Positions 39,436-48,446 of a stretch of 64,000 nucleotides of DNA are shown here, one piece after another. The DNA is from Pseudoflavonifractor gallinarum (lineage in GTDB: Bacteria > Bacillota > Clostridia > Oscillospirales > Oscillospiraceae): the NCBI RefSeq assembly GCF_014982855.1, contig NZ_JADCKF010000003.1, positions 124,001-188,000 on the forward strand, read 5' to 3'. A model generated the notes under the pieces. That model worked only from the letters and a program-made list of their open reading frames with translations, made no database searches and was not told the origin of the DNA. Each line of letters starts with the position of its first letter. The stretch's first letter is position 1. A program made the position numbers and the translations under genes.

Positions 39436-41090
39436 CCGACATGGAGCTCTATTTCACCGCACTTCTGGACGGGAAGATACAGGCTTGCCGGCGTATGAAG
39501 CAGGTGGCCGAGCTGCTGCTGGAGAATCTGGCCTGCCCGGGTGAATTTCACTTTGACCCGGACATCGCCGCCCGCCACATAGACTTCATCGGGCTCTTCT
39601 GCAAGACACCGACCGGAAGGATCGGAACGCCTCTTCGGCTCCAGCTCTTCCAGAAAGCCAGGCTCCAGGCCATCTTCGGGTTCGTGGACGACAACGACCT
39701 GCGGCAGTACCAGGAGGTCCTCATCGTGGAGGGACGAAAGAACGGCAAAACCACGGAGACCGCCGGGATTGAGATCGATCTGCTGGTCAACGACGGAGAG
39801 GGCGCACCACAGATCTACAACCTGGCCACCAAGCGGGAGCAGGCGGCCCTTGGGTACGACGCCGTGGTCAAGATGGTCCGGCAGTCACCGCACCTGTCCC
39901 GGTACCTGCGCAAACGGGTGGCAGACATTTACTGCCCGGCCAACCTTGGCTTCATCAAGCCATTGGCCTCCAACACATCCAGCCTGGACGGACTGGATGT
40001 TCACGCCGCCACCATCGACGAGCTGTCGGCCATCAAAAACCGAGATCTCTACGACCTGGTCAAGCAGGGCATGGGCGCACGGTCACAGCCATTGCTGTTC
40101 TGTATTTCTACCAACGGCTTCATTCGAAACGGCGTCTTTGACGCACAGTTCCAGTATGCCTGCGATATTCTGGACGGGAAGGCAAAGAACCGGCGGTTCC
40201 TGCCGTTTCTGTACACCCTGGATGACCCGTCGGAATGGGACAAGCCGGAGTGCTGGGAGAAGGCAAATCCGGGACTGGGCACCATCAAGAGCCGGGACTA
40301 TCTGGAGCAGATGGTGCAGAAGGCAAAAGATGACCCTACGTTCAAGCCCACGGTGATGGTCAAGGATTTCAATATGCCGCAGACCTCCGAGAGCGCATGG
40401 CTGCGCTGGGAGGAGCTGAACAACACGGCGAAATGGATTGGACTTATCCAATTTGATTACTGCATCGGCGGATTCGATGCAGCCGATACCACAGATCTCA
40501 ATGCGGCCAAGGCAGTCTGCATGAGACCGGGAGACCCGAATATCTATGTGCGCTCCATGTACTGGATCCCGCAATCGGTACTGGATAAGCAGGCAGAGGA
40601 GGGAAACCGCCGCGAGCGGGATAATGCCCCGTACAGCCTGTGGGTAGAGCAGGGGCTCATGCGAACGTGTCCGGGAAATAAATGCGAGAAGCGGATCTTT
40701 CTGGAGTGGTTTAAAGAGCTGCGGGACCAGGATGGACTCTATGCCTCATACATCGGGTATGACCCGTGGCACATCGATGATACGCTGCTGCGCGAGTTCC
40801 GCGCCGAGTTCGGCCCGAACTGCATGATACCGGTACGGCAGGGGCCGCTGACGCTGTCGCAACCCATGAAAGACCTGAAGGCGGACTTCCAGGGGCATCG
40901 CATCATTTACGAAGATAATCCCATCGACAAGTGGTGTCTGGTCAACACGGAGGTAAAGACAGATGTGAATGGCAATGTCCAGCCCGTCAAATCGCTGGAT
41001 GCCAGACGCAGGATCGATGGAACGGTGGCGCTGCTGTGCGCTTATACGGTGCTCCAGGACAAAAAAGACATGTACATCAACCTGAACTGA
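39432..41090 (+). CDS. terL: Terminase large subunit
   Basis: A 552-residue packaging motor with ATPase and nuclease. The Walker A-like VEGRKNGKTTETAG is at about residues 97-110, Walker B and catalytic Glu in AATIDELSAIK (about 195), and the coupling motif in FCISTNG (about 221). The nuclease domain includes GGFDAADTTDLNA (Asp at about 340) and YIGYDPWHID (about 440). It belongs to the Terminase_1/HK97-like group. All motifs are intact. Confidence 0.93.
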   Translation: MTDMELYFTALLDGKIQACRRMKQVAELLLENLACPGEFHFDPDIAARHIDFIGLFCKTPTGRIGTPLRLQLFQKARLQAIFGFVDDNDLRQYQEVLIVEGRKNGKTTETAGIEIDLLVNDGEGAPQIYNLATKREQAALGYDAVVKMVRQSPHLSRYLRKRVADIYCPANLGFIKPLASNTSSLDGLDVHAATIDELSAIKNRDLYDLVKQGMGARSQPLLFCISTNGFIRNGVFDAQFQYACDILDGKAKNRRFLPFLYTLDDPSEWDKPECWEKANPGLGTIKSRDYLEQMVQKAKDDPTFKPTVMVKDFNMPQTSESAWLRWEELNNTAKWIGLIQFDYCIGGFDAADTTDLNAAKAVCMRPGDPNIYVRSMYWIPQSVLDKQAEEGNRRERDNAPYSLWVEQGLMRTCPGNKCEKRIFLEWFKELRDQDGLYASYIGYDPWHIDDTLLREFRAEFGPNCMIPVRQGPLTLSQPMKDLKADFQGHRIIYEDNPIDKWCLVNTEVKTDVNGNVQPVKSLDARRRIDGTVALLCAYTVLQDKKDMYINLN

Positions 41091-41099
41091 GGTGAGACC

Positions 41100-42347
41100 G
41101 TGGGGCTTTTGGAAAAATTATTCCCAAGAAAGACAGCGGAGGCCCAGGTATACTCCTACTTCCGTACACTGGGAGGTTATACGCCGGTATACACCAGCTT
41201 TGACGGAGGGGTCTATGAGATGGCCCTGACACGGGCCTGTATCCATACGTTTGCAAACCACGTGAGCAAGCTGCGGCCCGTGGTGATGGGACCGGGAAAC
41301 TCCAGGCTGGACCGCGTGCTGTCATACCGGCCGAATCCATGGATGGACACAAAGAAATACCTGTACCGCCTGGCGACCATCTACAAGACCGAGAACACGG
41401 CATTTATCGCGCCGGTGTATGACGATGACCTCATGCTGCGCATCAATGGATTTTTCCCGGTGCTGCCCAGTCAGGCGGCGGTGGTCGAGCTGGAAGGACA
41501 GGAGTATCTGCGTTATCAGTTCCCGGTCGGGACTGGCGTGGTGGAGCTGGATCGCTCCGGAATTATGACGCAGATGCAGTACCGGGACGACTTTTTCGGG
41601 GAGAGCAACCGGCCCATGCGCCCGACGATGGAACTGATCCACGCGCAGAACCAGAGCATCATCAACGGGGTCAAAGCATCCGGTTCCGTCCGGTTCCTGG
41701 CAAAGCTGTCGCAGATCCTGAAACCGGAGGCAATGACCCAGGAGCGGGACAGGCTGGTCCGGGACAACCTGTCCGACACCAACGGCGGAGTGATGATCTT
41801 TGACGCCAAATACGAGGATGTCAAGGCCATTGACAGCAAGCCCTATGTGGTGGACGACAAACAGGCGGCCGCCATCCGGGAAAGCGTATTCGACTACTTT
41901 GGTATGTCGTCGGAGATCCTCCACAACAAGTATACCAGCGACCAGTGGTCTGCCTACTACGAGGGGCAGATCGAGCCTTTTGCCATTGAGGCGTCTCTGG
42001 TCCATACCAATATGACCTTTTCCCAGGATGAGATTGCCCGGGGAAAGCAGATCATTTTCTCCGTGAATCGGCTCCAGCACATGACCATGGCCGACAAGCT
42101 GAGTACCGTGACGCAGCTTTTTGACCGCGGCATGATGAACATGGATGAGGGGCGGGAGGTGTTCCAGCTTCCTGAGCTGGGGACGGAGGACAGCAAGCGC
42201 TATTACATCCGCCGCGACTATGCAGAGGTCAACGCGCTGAATCAGCAGAACGGAGTGAAGGGAGATGGGAAACATGCCGGTGAAACAGGACCGGGAGTAC
42301 AGGGCAATGCCCCTGCTGATCCCGGCGCAGGCGAACAAGCGGTTTGA
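41100..42347 (+). CDS. HK97-type portal protein
   Basis: A 415-residue portal, the dodecameric DNA gate. It has YFRTLGGYTPVYTSFDGGVY, ALTRACIHTFANHVSKLRPV and a long FGMSSEILHNKYTSDQWSAY region typical of the family. GTG 41100 follows terL by 9 bases. Its last 80 bases overlap the protease gene in another frame. Confidence 0.93.
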   Translation: MGLLEKLFPRKTAEAQVYSYFRTLGGYTPVYTSFDGGVYEMALTRACIHTFANHVSKLRPVVMGPGNSRLDRVLSYRPNPWMDTKKYLYRLATIYKTENTAFIAPVYDDDLMLRINGFFPVLPSQAAVVELEGQEYLRYQFPVGTGVVELDRSGIMTQMQYRDDFFGESNRPMRPTMELIHAQNQSIINGVKASGSVRFLAKLSQILKPEAMTQERDRLVRDNLSDTNGGVMIFDAKYEDVKAIDSKPYVVDDKQAAAIRESVFDYFGMSSEILHNKYTSDQWSAYYEGQIEPFAIEASLVHTNMTFSQDEIARGKQIIFSVNRLQHMTMADKLSTVTQLFDRGMMNMDEGREVFQLPELGTEDSKRYYIRRDYAEVNALNQQNGVKGDGKHAGETGPGVQGNAPADPGAGEQAV

Positions 42348-42882
42348 TACCGATTATTACGTGGAGGGCTACGCGACGACCTTCGACGACCCCTATGTGC
42401 TCTGGGAGTACGACGGGGTGCAGTACAAAGAGGTCGTTGACCGGCATGCACTGGATGGAGCGGATCTGTCGGATGTGATCATGCAGTTCGACCACGGCGG
42501 GCGTGTGTTTGCCAGGACAGGAAAGAGCAATACGCTGCTGATCGAACCCCAGGAGCGGGGCCTTTTTATCGCTGCGGACCTGTCCAAGACAGAGCAGGCC
42601 AGGAGCATGCATGAGGACATCGCCGCAGGGCTGATTACTAAAATGTCCTGGGCCTTTGTGGTACAGGAGGACAGCTATGACCGGGAGACCCACACCCGGC
42701 GCATTCTCAAAATCAAGAAGGTGTACGACGTGTCGGCGGTATCCTTTCCGGCCAACCCATCAACCGATATTTCCGCCCGTTCCTGGATCGACGGAGTGAT
42801 CGAGGCAGAAAAAGCGGAGCGACTTGCGGCCCTGGCCGCCGAGCGGGAAAAGAAAAAGATTCGGATTTTACTGGAGGTATGA
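42265..42882 (+). CDS. HK97-type prohead protease
   Basis: A 205-residue protease that trims the capsid N-terminus. It has VEGYATTFDDPY, VIMQFDHGGRVFARTG with catalytic His, and KMSWAFVVQED with the catalytic Ser region, then VYDVSAVSFPANPST. It starts inside the portal gene and is followed directly by the capsid gene. Confidence 0.9.
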   Translation: MGNMPVKQDREYRAMPLLIPAQANKRFDTDYYVEGYATTFDDPYVLWEYDGVQYKEVVDRHALDGADLSDVIMQFDHGGRVFARTGKSNTLLIEPQERGLFIAADLSKTEQARSMHEDIAAGLITKMSWAFVVQEDSYDRETHTRRILKIKKVYDVSAVSFPANPSTDISARSWIDGVIEAEKAERLAALAAEREKKKIRILLEV

Positions 42883-42885
42883 AAA

Positions 42886-44013
42886 ATGAGCATTACGAAG
42901 CGTGGCAAACTTGCCGGAATCGGCTTGCAGTTCTTTGCCGATCCCAGTTACGGGGCGGACCGTCTGGCCGAGATTGAGGCCCGTCTTGCGGCAATTCCCG
43001 CAGAACTGGAGAAGGAAGGGGCCGATCTGGACGCGCTCAAGACCGAGGTGAGAAATCTCAAGGAAGAGCGCAAGCGGATCGTGGACGCGGCAGAGACCCG
43101 CAAGCAGATCCTGAATGATATCAGCAGCGGCGGCGGTACTGTGGTTCGCACCTTGCCCAATCAGCAGGAGGAGCGCAAGCTCACTCCCGACACAGAGGAG
43201 TATCGCTCCCTCTGGCTGAGAAAGCTGCAGGGCAAGGAGCTCTCTGACGTGGAACAGCGCGCCTACACCAACGCCAACGGCGCCATTGCAGTTATGACCG
43301 CAAACGCCATCATGTCGGTGGTGCGGGACCATGCCCCCATCCTGTCCCGGATGACGGTCATCTACAGTGCAGTCAACTTGACCTACTATGTGGAGGGTAC
43401 CAACAACGAGGCGGAGGATCATACTGAGAACGCTTCCATCACGGCGGCGGCAGATACGCTGACCAAGATCCAGCTGGTGCCGGCCGAGATCGTAAAGATG
43501 ATCCAGGTCAGTGAAGCGGCAAAGCTGATGAGCGTACCGGCCTTTGAGGCATGGCTTGCCAAGACACTGGGAGAAGCCATCGCCAGAAAGATTAACAGCA
43601 AGTGCATCACGGCACTGCTCGGCTCTGCTGCGTCGGCAGGGACCGCTATCGATACGGCGTCGGTGCAGGCACTCCTGGGATCTGTCAAGGGAGAGATCAC
43701 CATTTTGTGTAACCGCAAGACGCTGTATACCAAGCTGCTGCCCCTCCAGGACAATAGCAAATCCAGCATCGTACGCTTTGACGGAGGTGTGGCCATCGTA
43801 TACGGTGTGGAAGTGATGCCCGATGACAATGTGCCGGATGATACGGTAGCAGCGGGTGACCTCTCCAAGCTCATCGGCGCCATGGCGGAGGATGTGACTG
43901 TAAGACAGGGATACGACATCGATACCAACTCCACGAAGTATCTGGGTGTCGCTGTATTTGACGTAAAGGTGGGCCTGGCGTCTGCGTTTGCTAAGCTCAC
44001 GGCAGGGGGATAA
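42886..44013 (+). CDS. HK97-type major capsid protein
   Basis: A 375-residue capsid precursor. Residues about 20-75 form a helical scaffolding delta domain (EIEARLAAIPAELEKEGADL). Then come the E-loop and body (TVIYSAVNLTYYVEGTNN) and the family end SKLIGAMAEDVTVRQGYDI. The upstream protease probably cleaves near residue 85. Confidence 0.92.
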   Translation: MSITKRGKLAGIGLQFFADPSYGADRLAEIEARLAAIPAELEKEGADLDALKTEVRNLKEERKRIVDAAETRKQILNDISSGGGTVVRTLPNQQEERKLTPDTEEYRSLWLRKLQGKELSDVEQRAYTNANGAIAVMTANAIMSVVRDHAPILSRMTVIYSAVNLTYYVEGTNNEAEDHTENASITAAADTLTKIQLVPAEIVKMIQVSEAAKLMSVPAFEAWLAKTLGEAIARKINSKCITALLGSAASAGTAIDTASVQALLGSVKGEITILCNRKTLYTKLLPLQDNSKSSIVRFDGGVAIVYGVEVMPDDNVPDDTVAAGDLSKLIGAMAEDVTVRQGYDIDTNSTKYLGVAVFDVKVGLASAFAKLTAGG

Positions 44014-44081
44014 TCCACCACCTATTGAGAGCGCAACCATAGTAGCCGCGGCGCAGAAGCCTTGAAGGAGGGAATCGTTGA

Positions 44082-44354
44082 GTGATCACAGTTGAAGAAG
44101 TGAAAGTGGCTATCCGCGTGACCTCCAGCAAGCTGGATGATGAGGTACAGAGTACCATCGACGCTGCGGTTTTGGACCTTGGCACTGCTGGAGTCCAGGC
44201 CGTGGATGACGCCCTGATAGGGCAGGCGATCAAGCAATACGCACGCTGGCAGTTCGACTACATGGGAAAGGCGGACCAGTACCAGAAAGCCTATGTCGAT
44301 CTGAAAAGCGCCCTGTCTCTGATTCCTGAGTATAACGGAGGTGTAAAGCCGTGA
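44082..44354 (+). CDS. Head-tail connector (gp6-like)
   Basis: A 90-residue protein beginning MITVEEVKVAIRVTSSKLDD and ending LIPEYNGGVKP, with the helical shape and size of gp6/connector proteins. GTG 44082. Stop overlaps the next start. Confidence 0.8.
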   Translation: MITVEEVKVAIRVTSSKLDDEVQSTIDAAVLDLGTAGVQAVDDALIGQAIKQYARWQFDYMGKADQYQKAYVDLKSALSLIPEYNGGVKP

Positions 44355-44641
44355 ACGAGGTGATCACGCTGGTGGGTGGCACCACAACGGTGAACGACAT
44401 CGGGGACGAGGTAGAGGTGGAGGCCAAGGTGGACGTATTTGCCCGCGTCAAGTCCGTGGGCGCGTCCTACAAACTCCAGGCAATGGCAGTGGGTATCCGT
44501 CCAAAGTACCGATTCGTCCTCCAGGATCGCTATGACTACAACGGCCAGGAGAAGGTGGAATATGAGGGCAAAACTTTCCGGGTGGTGGACACCTACCGGG
44601 GAGAAGACCAGTCCATCGAGCTGACCGTAGCGGAGGTATGA
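44351..44641 (+). CDS. Head-tail adaptor (head closure)
   Basis: A 96-residue protein with YKLQAMAVGIRPKYRFVLQD and YEGKTFRVVDTYRGEDQSIE, the beta-rich Phage_H_T_join pattern. GTG start coupled to the previous stop, and ATGA coupling to the next gene. Confidence 0.8.
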   Translation: MNEVITLVGGTTTVNDIGDEVEVEAKVDVFARVKSVGASYKLQAMAVGIRPKYRFVLQDRYDYNGQEKVEYEGKTFRVVDTYRGEDQSIELTVAEV

Positions 44642-45066
44642 TCGTGAGCATCCCGAATGGGATCGTAAAAATCAAGAAGGACGGCGTGGAGTTTACCTCC
44701 AATGTGGACCGGGTAAATTACACCCTGCGGGAGCTGACCCGCGCCGCCCTTCGGGATGTTGGTCGCTTTATCTGCAACCGAGCCAGAAAACAGATAAAGC
44801 GGAGGACCGGGCGCGTGGCAAAAAATACACAGTATTGGGTCCGTAAGAAAGATGGCGACCTGCAGGTTGGATTCAAGCCGGGCGGATTTTACGGCGGTTT
44901 CCAGGAGCTGGGGACGGAGAAGCAGCCAAAAATAGGCGCACTTTATAATACCGTCAAAGATAACATCAAGACTATACGGGACATTGAGGGAGCATACCTG
45001 TCTGCAATTGAGGACGAGCAGCATGCTCTGTCACTGATAGACGAGGGGGAATATCAAGGTGAGTAA
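44638..45066 (+). CDS. HK97 gp10-family tail component
   Basis: A 142-residue protein with RKQIKRRTGRVAKNTQYWVR and QVGFKPGGFYGGFQELGTEK. The F..FQELGT(E/K)..P box is diagnostic for HK97-gp10-like proteins at the head-tail junction. Confidence 0.88.
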   Translation: MIVSIPNGIVKIKKDGVEFTSNVDRVNYTLRELTRAALRDVGRFICNRARKQIKRRTGRVAKNTQYWVRKKDGDLQVGFKPGGFYGGFQELGTEKQPKIGALYNTVKDNIKTIRDIEGAYLSAIEDEQHALSLIDEGEYQGE

Positions 45067-45436
45067 AACTTCGGACTTGCGAAGGGCCATAACGGCGAGA
45101 CTGCGCACCGCATGCCCCCGAGTAGAATACGGGCAGGCGGGAGATGAAACCGCCCGCCCGTATATCGTTTATACACTAGAGACGATCGGTTCAGTAGACG
45201 ACATGGAAACCTTGGAGTTGGAGATCAACTGCATGGACTACGGGACGAATACAGAGCTGTGCGAGACCATAGCGGACCAGGCGGAGGCGCTTTTTGATAA
45301 GTGGTATTACCTGAACGATGAAATCCAGTTTTCCACATACGTTGACCGGCGGCAGCCTGTGACAGAGGAGGACCGGTCGATTATTCGCAGACGACTTCTG
45401 ATTGAGATTCACATGACCGAAAGGAGAGATAAGTAA
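45059..45436 (+). CDS. Tail terminator/completion protein
   Basis: A 125-residue protein (GTG 45059) with LRRAITARLRTACPRVEYGQ and YIVYTLETIGS, ending in RRRLLIEIHMTERRDK. Size, fold pattern and place between gp10-like and the tail tube match tail terminators (DUF3168/gp11-like). It stops one base into the next gene's start. Confidence 0.7.
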   Translation: MSKTSDLRRAITARLRTACPRVEYGQAGDETARPYIVYTLETIGSVDDMETLELEINCMDYGTNTELCETIADQAEALFDKWYYLNDEIQFSTYVDRRQPVTEEDRSIIRRRLLIEIHMTERRDK

Positions 45437-46020
45437 TGGCCTTTACCGGATTCAATGCAAATACCGCTAAAAAGCTCCTGCTGGACGCAGGAGCTTTTGT
45501 GAAGGACTTTGACCCGGCGACCGACACATGGGAGACGATCAAGGACACGAAAGTAATCGGAGCCACACAGGGCGGAGGGAGCTTTTCCGCCGTGCCTACC
45601 ATCCGAAGAATTGAAATTGACGGAGTGAAGGGTGCTGCGAAAGGCCTTGAGGCAATGGATGAATGGGTGGTAACTATCACAGCCAACGTGAAGGAGATCA
45701 GCGCGGAAACCATGGCACTGGCACTGGCGAGCTCCAACACCGCGCCGACCGAGGCCACGCCGGAAGGATACAACAAGATTACCGCAAATAACGAGATCAA
45801 GCTGAGTGATTATCTGGAAAATATCGCATGGATTGGCAAGCTGTCTGGATCTGACAAGCCGGTAATCATCGTGGTCAAAAATGCAATTTGCACCAACGGC
45901 CTGAGCCTGACCATGGCGGACAAGGCGGAGGGAACCATCTCCCTGACCTTCACCGGCCACTATGACCCCGACGAGCTGGATAACCCGCCCTTTGAGATTT
46001 ATTACCCGGAGGTGGCCTGA
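45436..46020 (+). CDS. Major tail tube protein
   Basis: A 194-residue beta-rich protein, MAFTGFNANTAKKLLLDAGA, GGSFSAVPTIRRIEIDGVKG and ISLTFTGHYDPDELDNPPFE. This is the siphovirus tail tube of clostridial phages. Ribosome site AAGGAGAGATAAG. It precedes the tail chaperone. Confidence 0.88.
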   Translation: MAFTGFNANTAKKLLLDAGAFVKDFDPATDTWETIKDTKVIGATQGGGSFSAVPTIRRIEIDGVKGAAKGLEAMDEWVVTITANVKEISAETMALALASSNTAPTEATPEGYNKITANNEIKLSDYLENIAWIGKLSGSDKPVIIVVKNAICTNGLSLTMADKAEGTISLTFTGHYDPDELDNPPFEIYYPEVA

Positions 46021-46022
46021 CC

Positions 46023-46379
46023 GTGAGAAAGCTCAACACTTCTGACATTTTTAACTTCTGCCGTCTGGTAAAGGCCACAGACGCCAGGGAACAGCTGCGC
46101 AGCATTGTCACCGCAGTGGCAAAGAAAAAGGATGGGGGGGAGCCTGTGGACGTAACTCAGGTGGGCGTTGACGGGGTCCTGGCCGTCATAGAAGCAGCGG
46201 TGGAGCCAAAGGCGGAGGCCCTTGTGTATAAATTCCTGGCAGGTCCATTGGAGTGCACAGCGGAGGACGTGGCGGCCATGGAGCTGGACGCGCTCCTACA
46301 CGCACTGAAAGAAATCGCAGAGGCCAACAACCTGACGACTTTTTTCGGTTCTGTCTCCGGCATCCTTGGGAAGGACTGA
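46023..46379 (+). CDS. Tail assembly chaperone G (shorter product)
   Basis: A 118-residue protein (GTG 46023) with MRKLNTSDIFNFCRLVKATD and a helical rest, the gpG-type chaperone that coats the tape measure during assembly. Near its end the slippery T_TTT_TTC occurs, letting some ribosomes shift to the -1 frame. Confidence 0.85.
   Translation: MRKLNTSDIFNFCRLVKATDAREQLRSIVTAVAKKKDGGEPVDVTQVGVDGVLAVIEAAVEPKAEALVYKFLAGPLECTAEDVAAMELDALLHALKEIAEANNLTTFFGSVSGILGKD
46340..46346 (+). other. -1 frameshift slippery heptamer
   Basis: T TTT TTC in the zero frame (46341 begins a codon) is an X_XXY_YYZ slippery site. The -1 frame is open from here to 46648 while the zero frame ends at 46379. Confidence 0.85.
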
Positions 46380-46648
46380 CCGACCTACTCCACCGGAGAT
46401 ACCATGATACCCGCTCAATACTTGAAATGGATGCAGAGGACGGAATAGCTCTGCTTCTTCACGCTATGGAGGCGGAGGAGACGGAGCGCATGTTCCAGCG
46501 CTGGATCAACGGATACCAGCACATGAGTTTCAACGACTTCCGGGCGGAGCTAACGCCGAAGCCAGACAAGCCCACAGAGGAGATTATGGATGAAGTGGGT
46601 AGTATCATGCGGGCCTGGGAGGTGACGCGCGACCATGGAAATATTTAA
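46346..46648 (+). CDS. -1 frame extension forming chaperone GT (208-residue fusion)
   Basis: After slippage the protein continues RFCLRHPWEGLTDLLHRRYH, then LLLHAMEAEETERMFQRWI and EEIMDEVGSIMRAWEVT. This 100-residue T domain recruits the tube protein in lambda-type tails. It overlaps the tape-measure start by 14 bases. There is no own ribosome site, so it should be made only as the GT fusion. Confidence 0.85.
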   Translation, partial: RFCLRHPWEGLTDLLHRRYHDTRSILEMDAEDGIALLLHAMEAEETERMFQRWINGYQHMSFNDFRAELTPKPDKPTEEIMDEVGSIMRAWEVTRDHGNI

Positions 46649-48077
46649 GCTGTTCGGCTCCGTCCTTATCAAAACTGACGAGGCGGAGAACTCCATAAGC
46701 AAAACGGAGAGCAAGGCCAAAAAGTTTGCGGGCACCCTGGGGAAGGGCATCACGACCGCAGCCAAGTGGGGAGCGGGTCTGGCTGTGGCTGCCGCCGGTG
46801 CCGCCACGGCTGTGGTGGGGGCCCTCCTCCAGATGGATGAAAAGACCAAGGAGTACCGAGAGAACCAGGAGAAGCTGACAACTGCATGGGAGGCCGCCGG
46901 TGGTAGTGCAGAGCTTGCAAAGCAAGCCTATAACGGATTGTACTCTGTAATCGGAGATTCGGATACCGCGACGGAGGCAGGGCAGCTCCTGGCCAAGCTG
47001 GCGACCAGCACCGAGGACGTGGCGAAGTGGACGGATATAGCCGCAGGCGTGACCGGTACATTTGGAGATGCCCTCCCAATTAACTCCTTAATCGAGGCAT
47101 CCAATGAGACCGCAAAGGTAGGACAGGTCACAGGTGCACTGGCAGACGCACTCAACTGGGCTGGAATCAGTGAGGACGAGTTCAACGAGAAGCTGGCCGC
47201 CTGCGGTACCGAGCAGGAGAGAAACAAGTTAATCACGGAGACCCTGTCCACCACGTACCAGGGCGCCACGGAGGCCTTTAAAGAGAATAGCGCACAGACC
47301 CTGGCTGCCCGTGATGCCCAGCTCCAGCTGGATGAGGCTATGGCGAAGCTGGGCGGAGCCGTGGCCGACGTTAAAACCAAACTGCTGAGCGAGTTCGGGC
47401 CAGCTATCGCCGACATTGTCAACGCCTTTGTGGACTTCACCAATGGAGTGGATGGGGCGGAGGAGCAGCTCCAGCGGTCCATCCAGAACATGGTGGACAA
47501 GATTGTGCAGAAGCTGCCCGACTTCCTCAGTTTTGGCATTGACGTAATTGTGGCCATTGTTAAGGGTCTGATCCAAAATCTGCCATACCTGCTGGAGCAG
47601 GCCCCAGAAATCATAGACCAGCTGGTTGACGCGTTCCTGGAGCTAGGTGGCGAGCTGCTGGACGTGGGGTCTGAGCTCATGGGCAAGCTGTGGGACGGAA
47701 TCAAGGGAGTATGGGCAGATATATCAGGATGGGTCCAAAATAAAGTGGACTGGCTGGCGGATAAACTGTTTTTCTGGAGATCTGGAAAGAAGGAGATGTC
47801 CGGGGAAGATCCGGACGGATCCCATGCATCCGGACTGCCGTATGTCCCATACGACGGCTATAAGGCCGTGCTGCATCGAGGCGAATCTGTGCTGAATGCG
47901 GCAAGTGTATCGGAACTTATGGATGCAGTTAGACGAGGGCAGTCGCATGGAGACAATCAGCAGATCGTAATAAATATCACCGAAACAATGGATGGACAGG
48001 TGATGGCACGGAGGCAATACAAGTATAACCAGAGGGAAATGCTTCTGCGCGGAGGTTCTCTTGTGGGAGGCGGTTAG
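46635..48077 (+). CDS. Tape measure protein
   Basis: A 480-residue protein beginning MEIFKLFGSVLIKTDEAENS, with long Ala-rich helices and membrane-like segments (WGAGLAVAAAGAATAVVGAL; DFLSFGIDVIVAIVKGLIQN). The C-terminal HASGLPYVPYDGYKAVLHRG motif is a common tape-measure end. For a tape measure it is short, so the tail should be short for a siphovirus. Starts inside the chaperone extension. Confidence 0.88.
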   Translation: MEIFKLFGSVLIKTDEAENSISKTESKAKKFAGTLGKGITTAAKWGAGLAVAAAGAATAVVGALLQMDEKTKEYRENQEKLTTAWEAAGGSAELAKQAYNGLYSVIGDSDTATEAGQLLAKLATSTEDVAKWTDIAAGVTGTFGDALPINSLIEASNETAKVGQVTGALADALNWAGISEDEFNEKLAACGTEQERNKLITETLSTTYQGATEAFKENSAQTLAARDAQLQLDEAMAKLGGAVADVKTKLLSEFGPAIADIVNAFVDFTNGVDGAEEQLQRSIQNMVDKIVQKLPDFLSFGIDVIVAIVKGLIQNLPYLLEQAPEIIDQLVDAFLELGGELLDVGSELMGKLWDGIKGVWADISGWVQNKVDWLADKLFFWRSGKKEMSGEDPDGSHASGLPYVPYDGYKAVLHRGESVLNAASVSELMDAVRRGQSHGDNQQIVINITETMDGQVMARRQYKYNQREMLLRGGSLVGGG

Positions 48078-48446
48078 GTGAGGTTCAATATAAAAATCAA
48101 CGGGAAGGACTTCTCCACTGCCTTCAACAAGTGGGGAATATCCTATTACCCTGTAAGAGTGGAAGGCCCGAATAGCGGAGTGTCACAGGGAGGAAGTACC
48201 ATCGTGGATCTGGTAAAGGTAAAGGATCACTTTGACCTTACTGGAAATGGAGTGCCGGAAGATGTATATCTGGCACTTGCCGTGGAGTGCAGCCTACCGT
48301 ATGTGACTGCCGAATACATACGACCAAGGAGTGGAAAAAAAGAATCGGTTCAAATGATTCCAACTCTGTCAGCGGCGGCGCGGACGCCGGTACGAGAAGG
48401 AGTTCTGTACTGTGAGGGATGGGCACTGACCCTGGAGGAAAAGTGA
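48078..48446 (+). CDS. Distal-tail component, hypothetical (122 aa)
   Basis: GTG 48078 follows the tape-measure stop directly. MRFNIKINGKDFSTAFNKWG, then YPVRVEGPNSGVSQGGSTIV and YVTAEYIRPRSG; beta-rich. The order suggests a distal tail or hub protein; I do not recognise the family with certainty. Its TGA overlaps the next ATG. Confidence 0.6.
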   Translation: MRFNIKINGKDFSTAFNKWGISYYPVRVEGPNSGVSQGGSTIVDLVKVKDHFDLTGNGVPEDVYLALAVECSLPYVTAEYIRPRSGKKESVQMIPTLSAAARTPVREGVLYCEGWALTLEEK

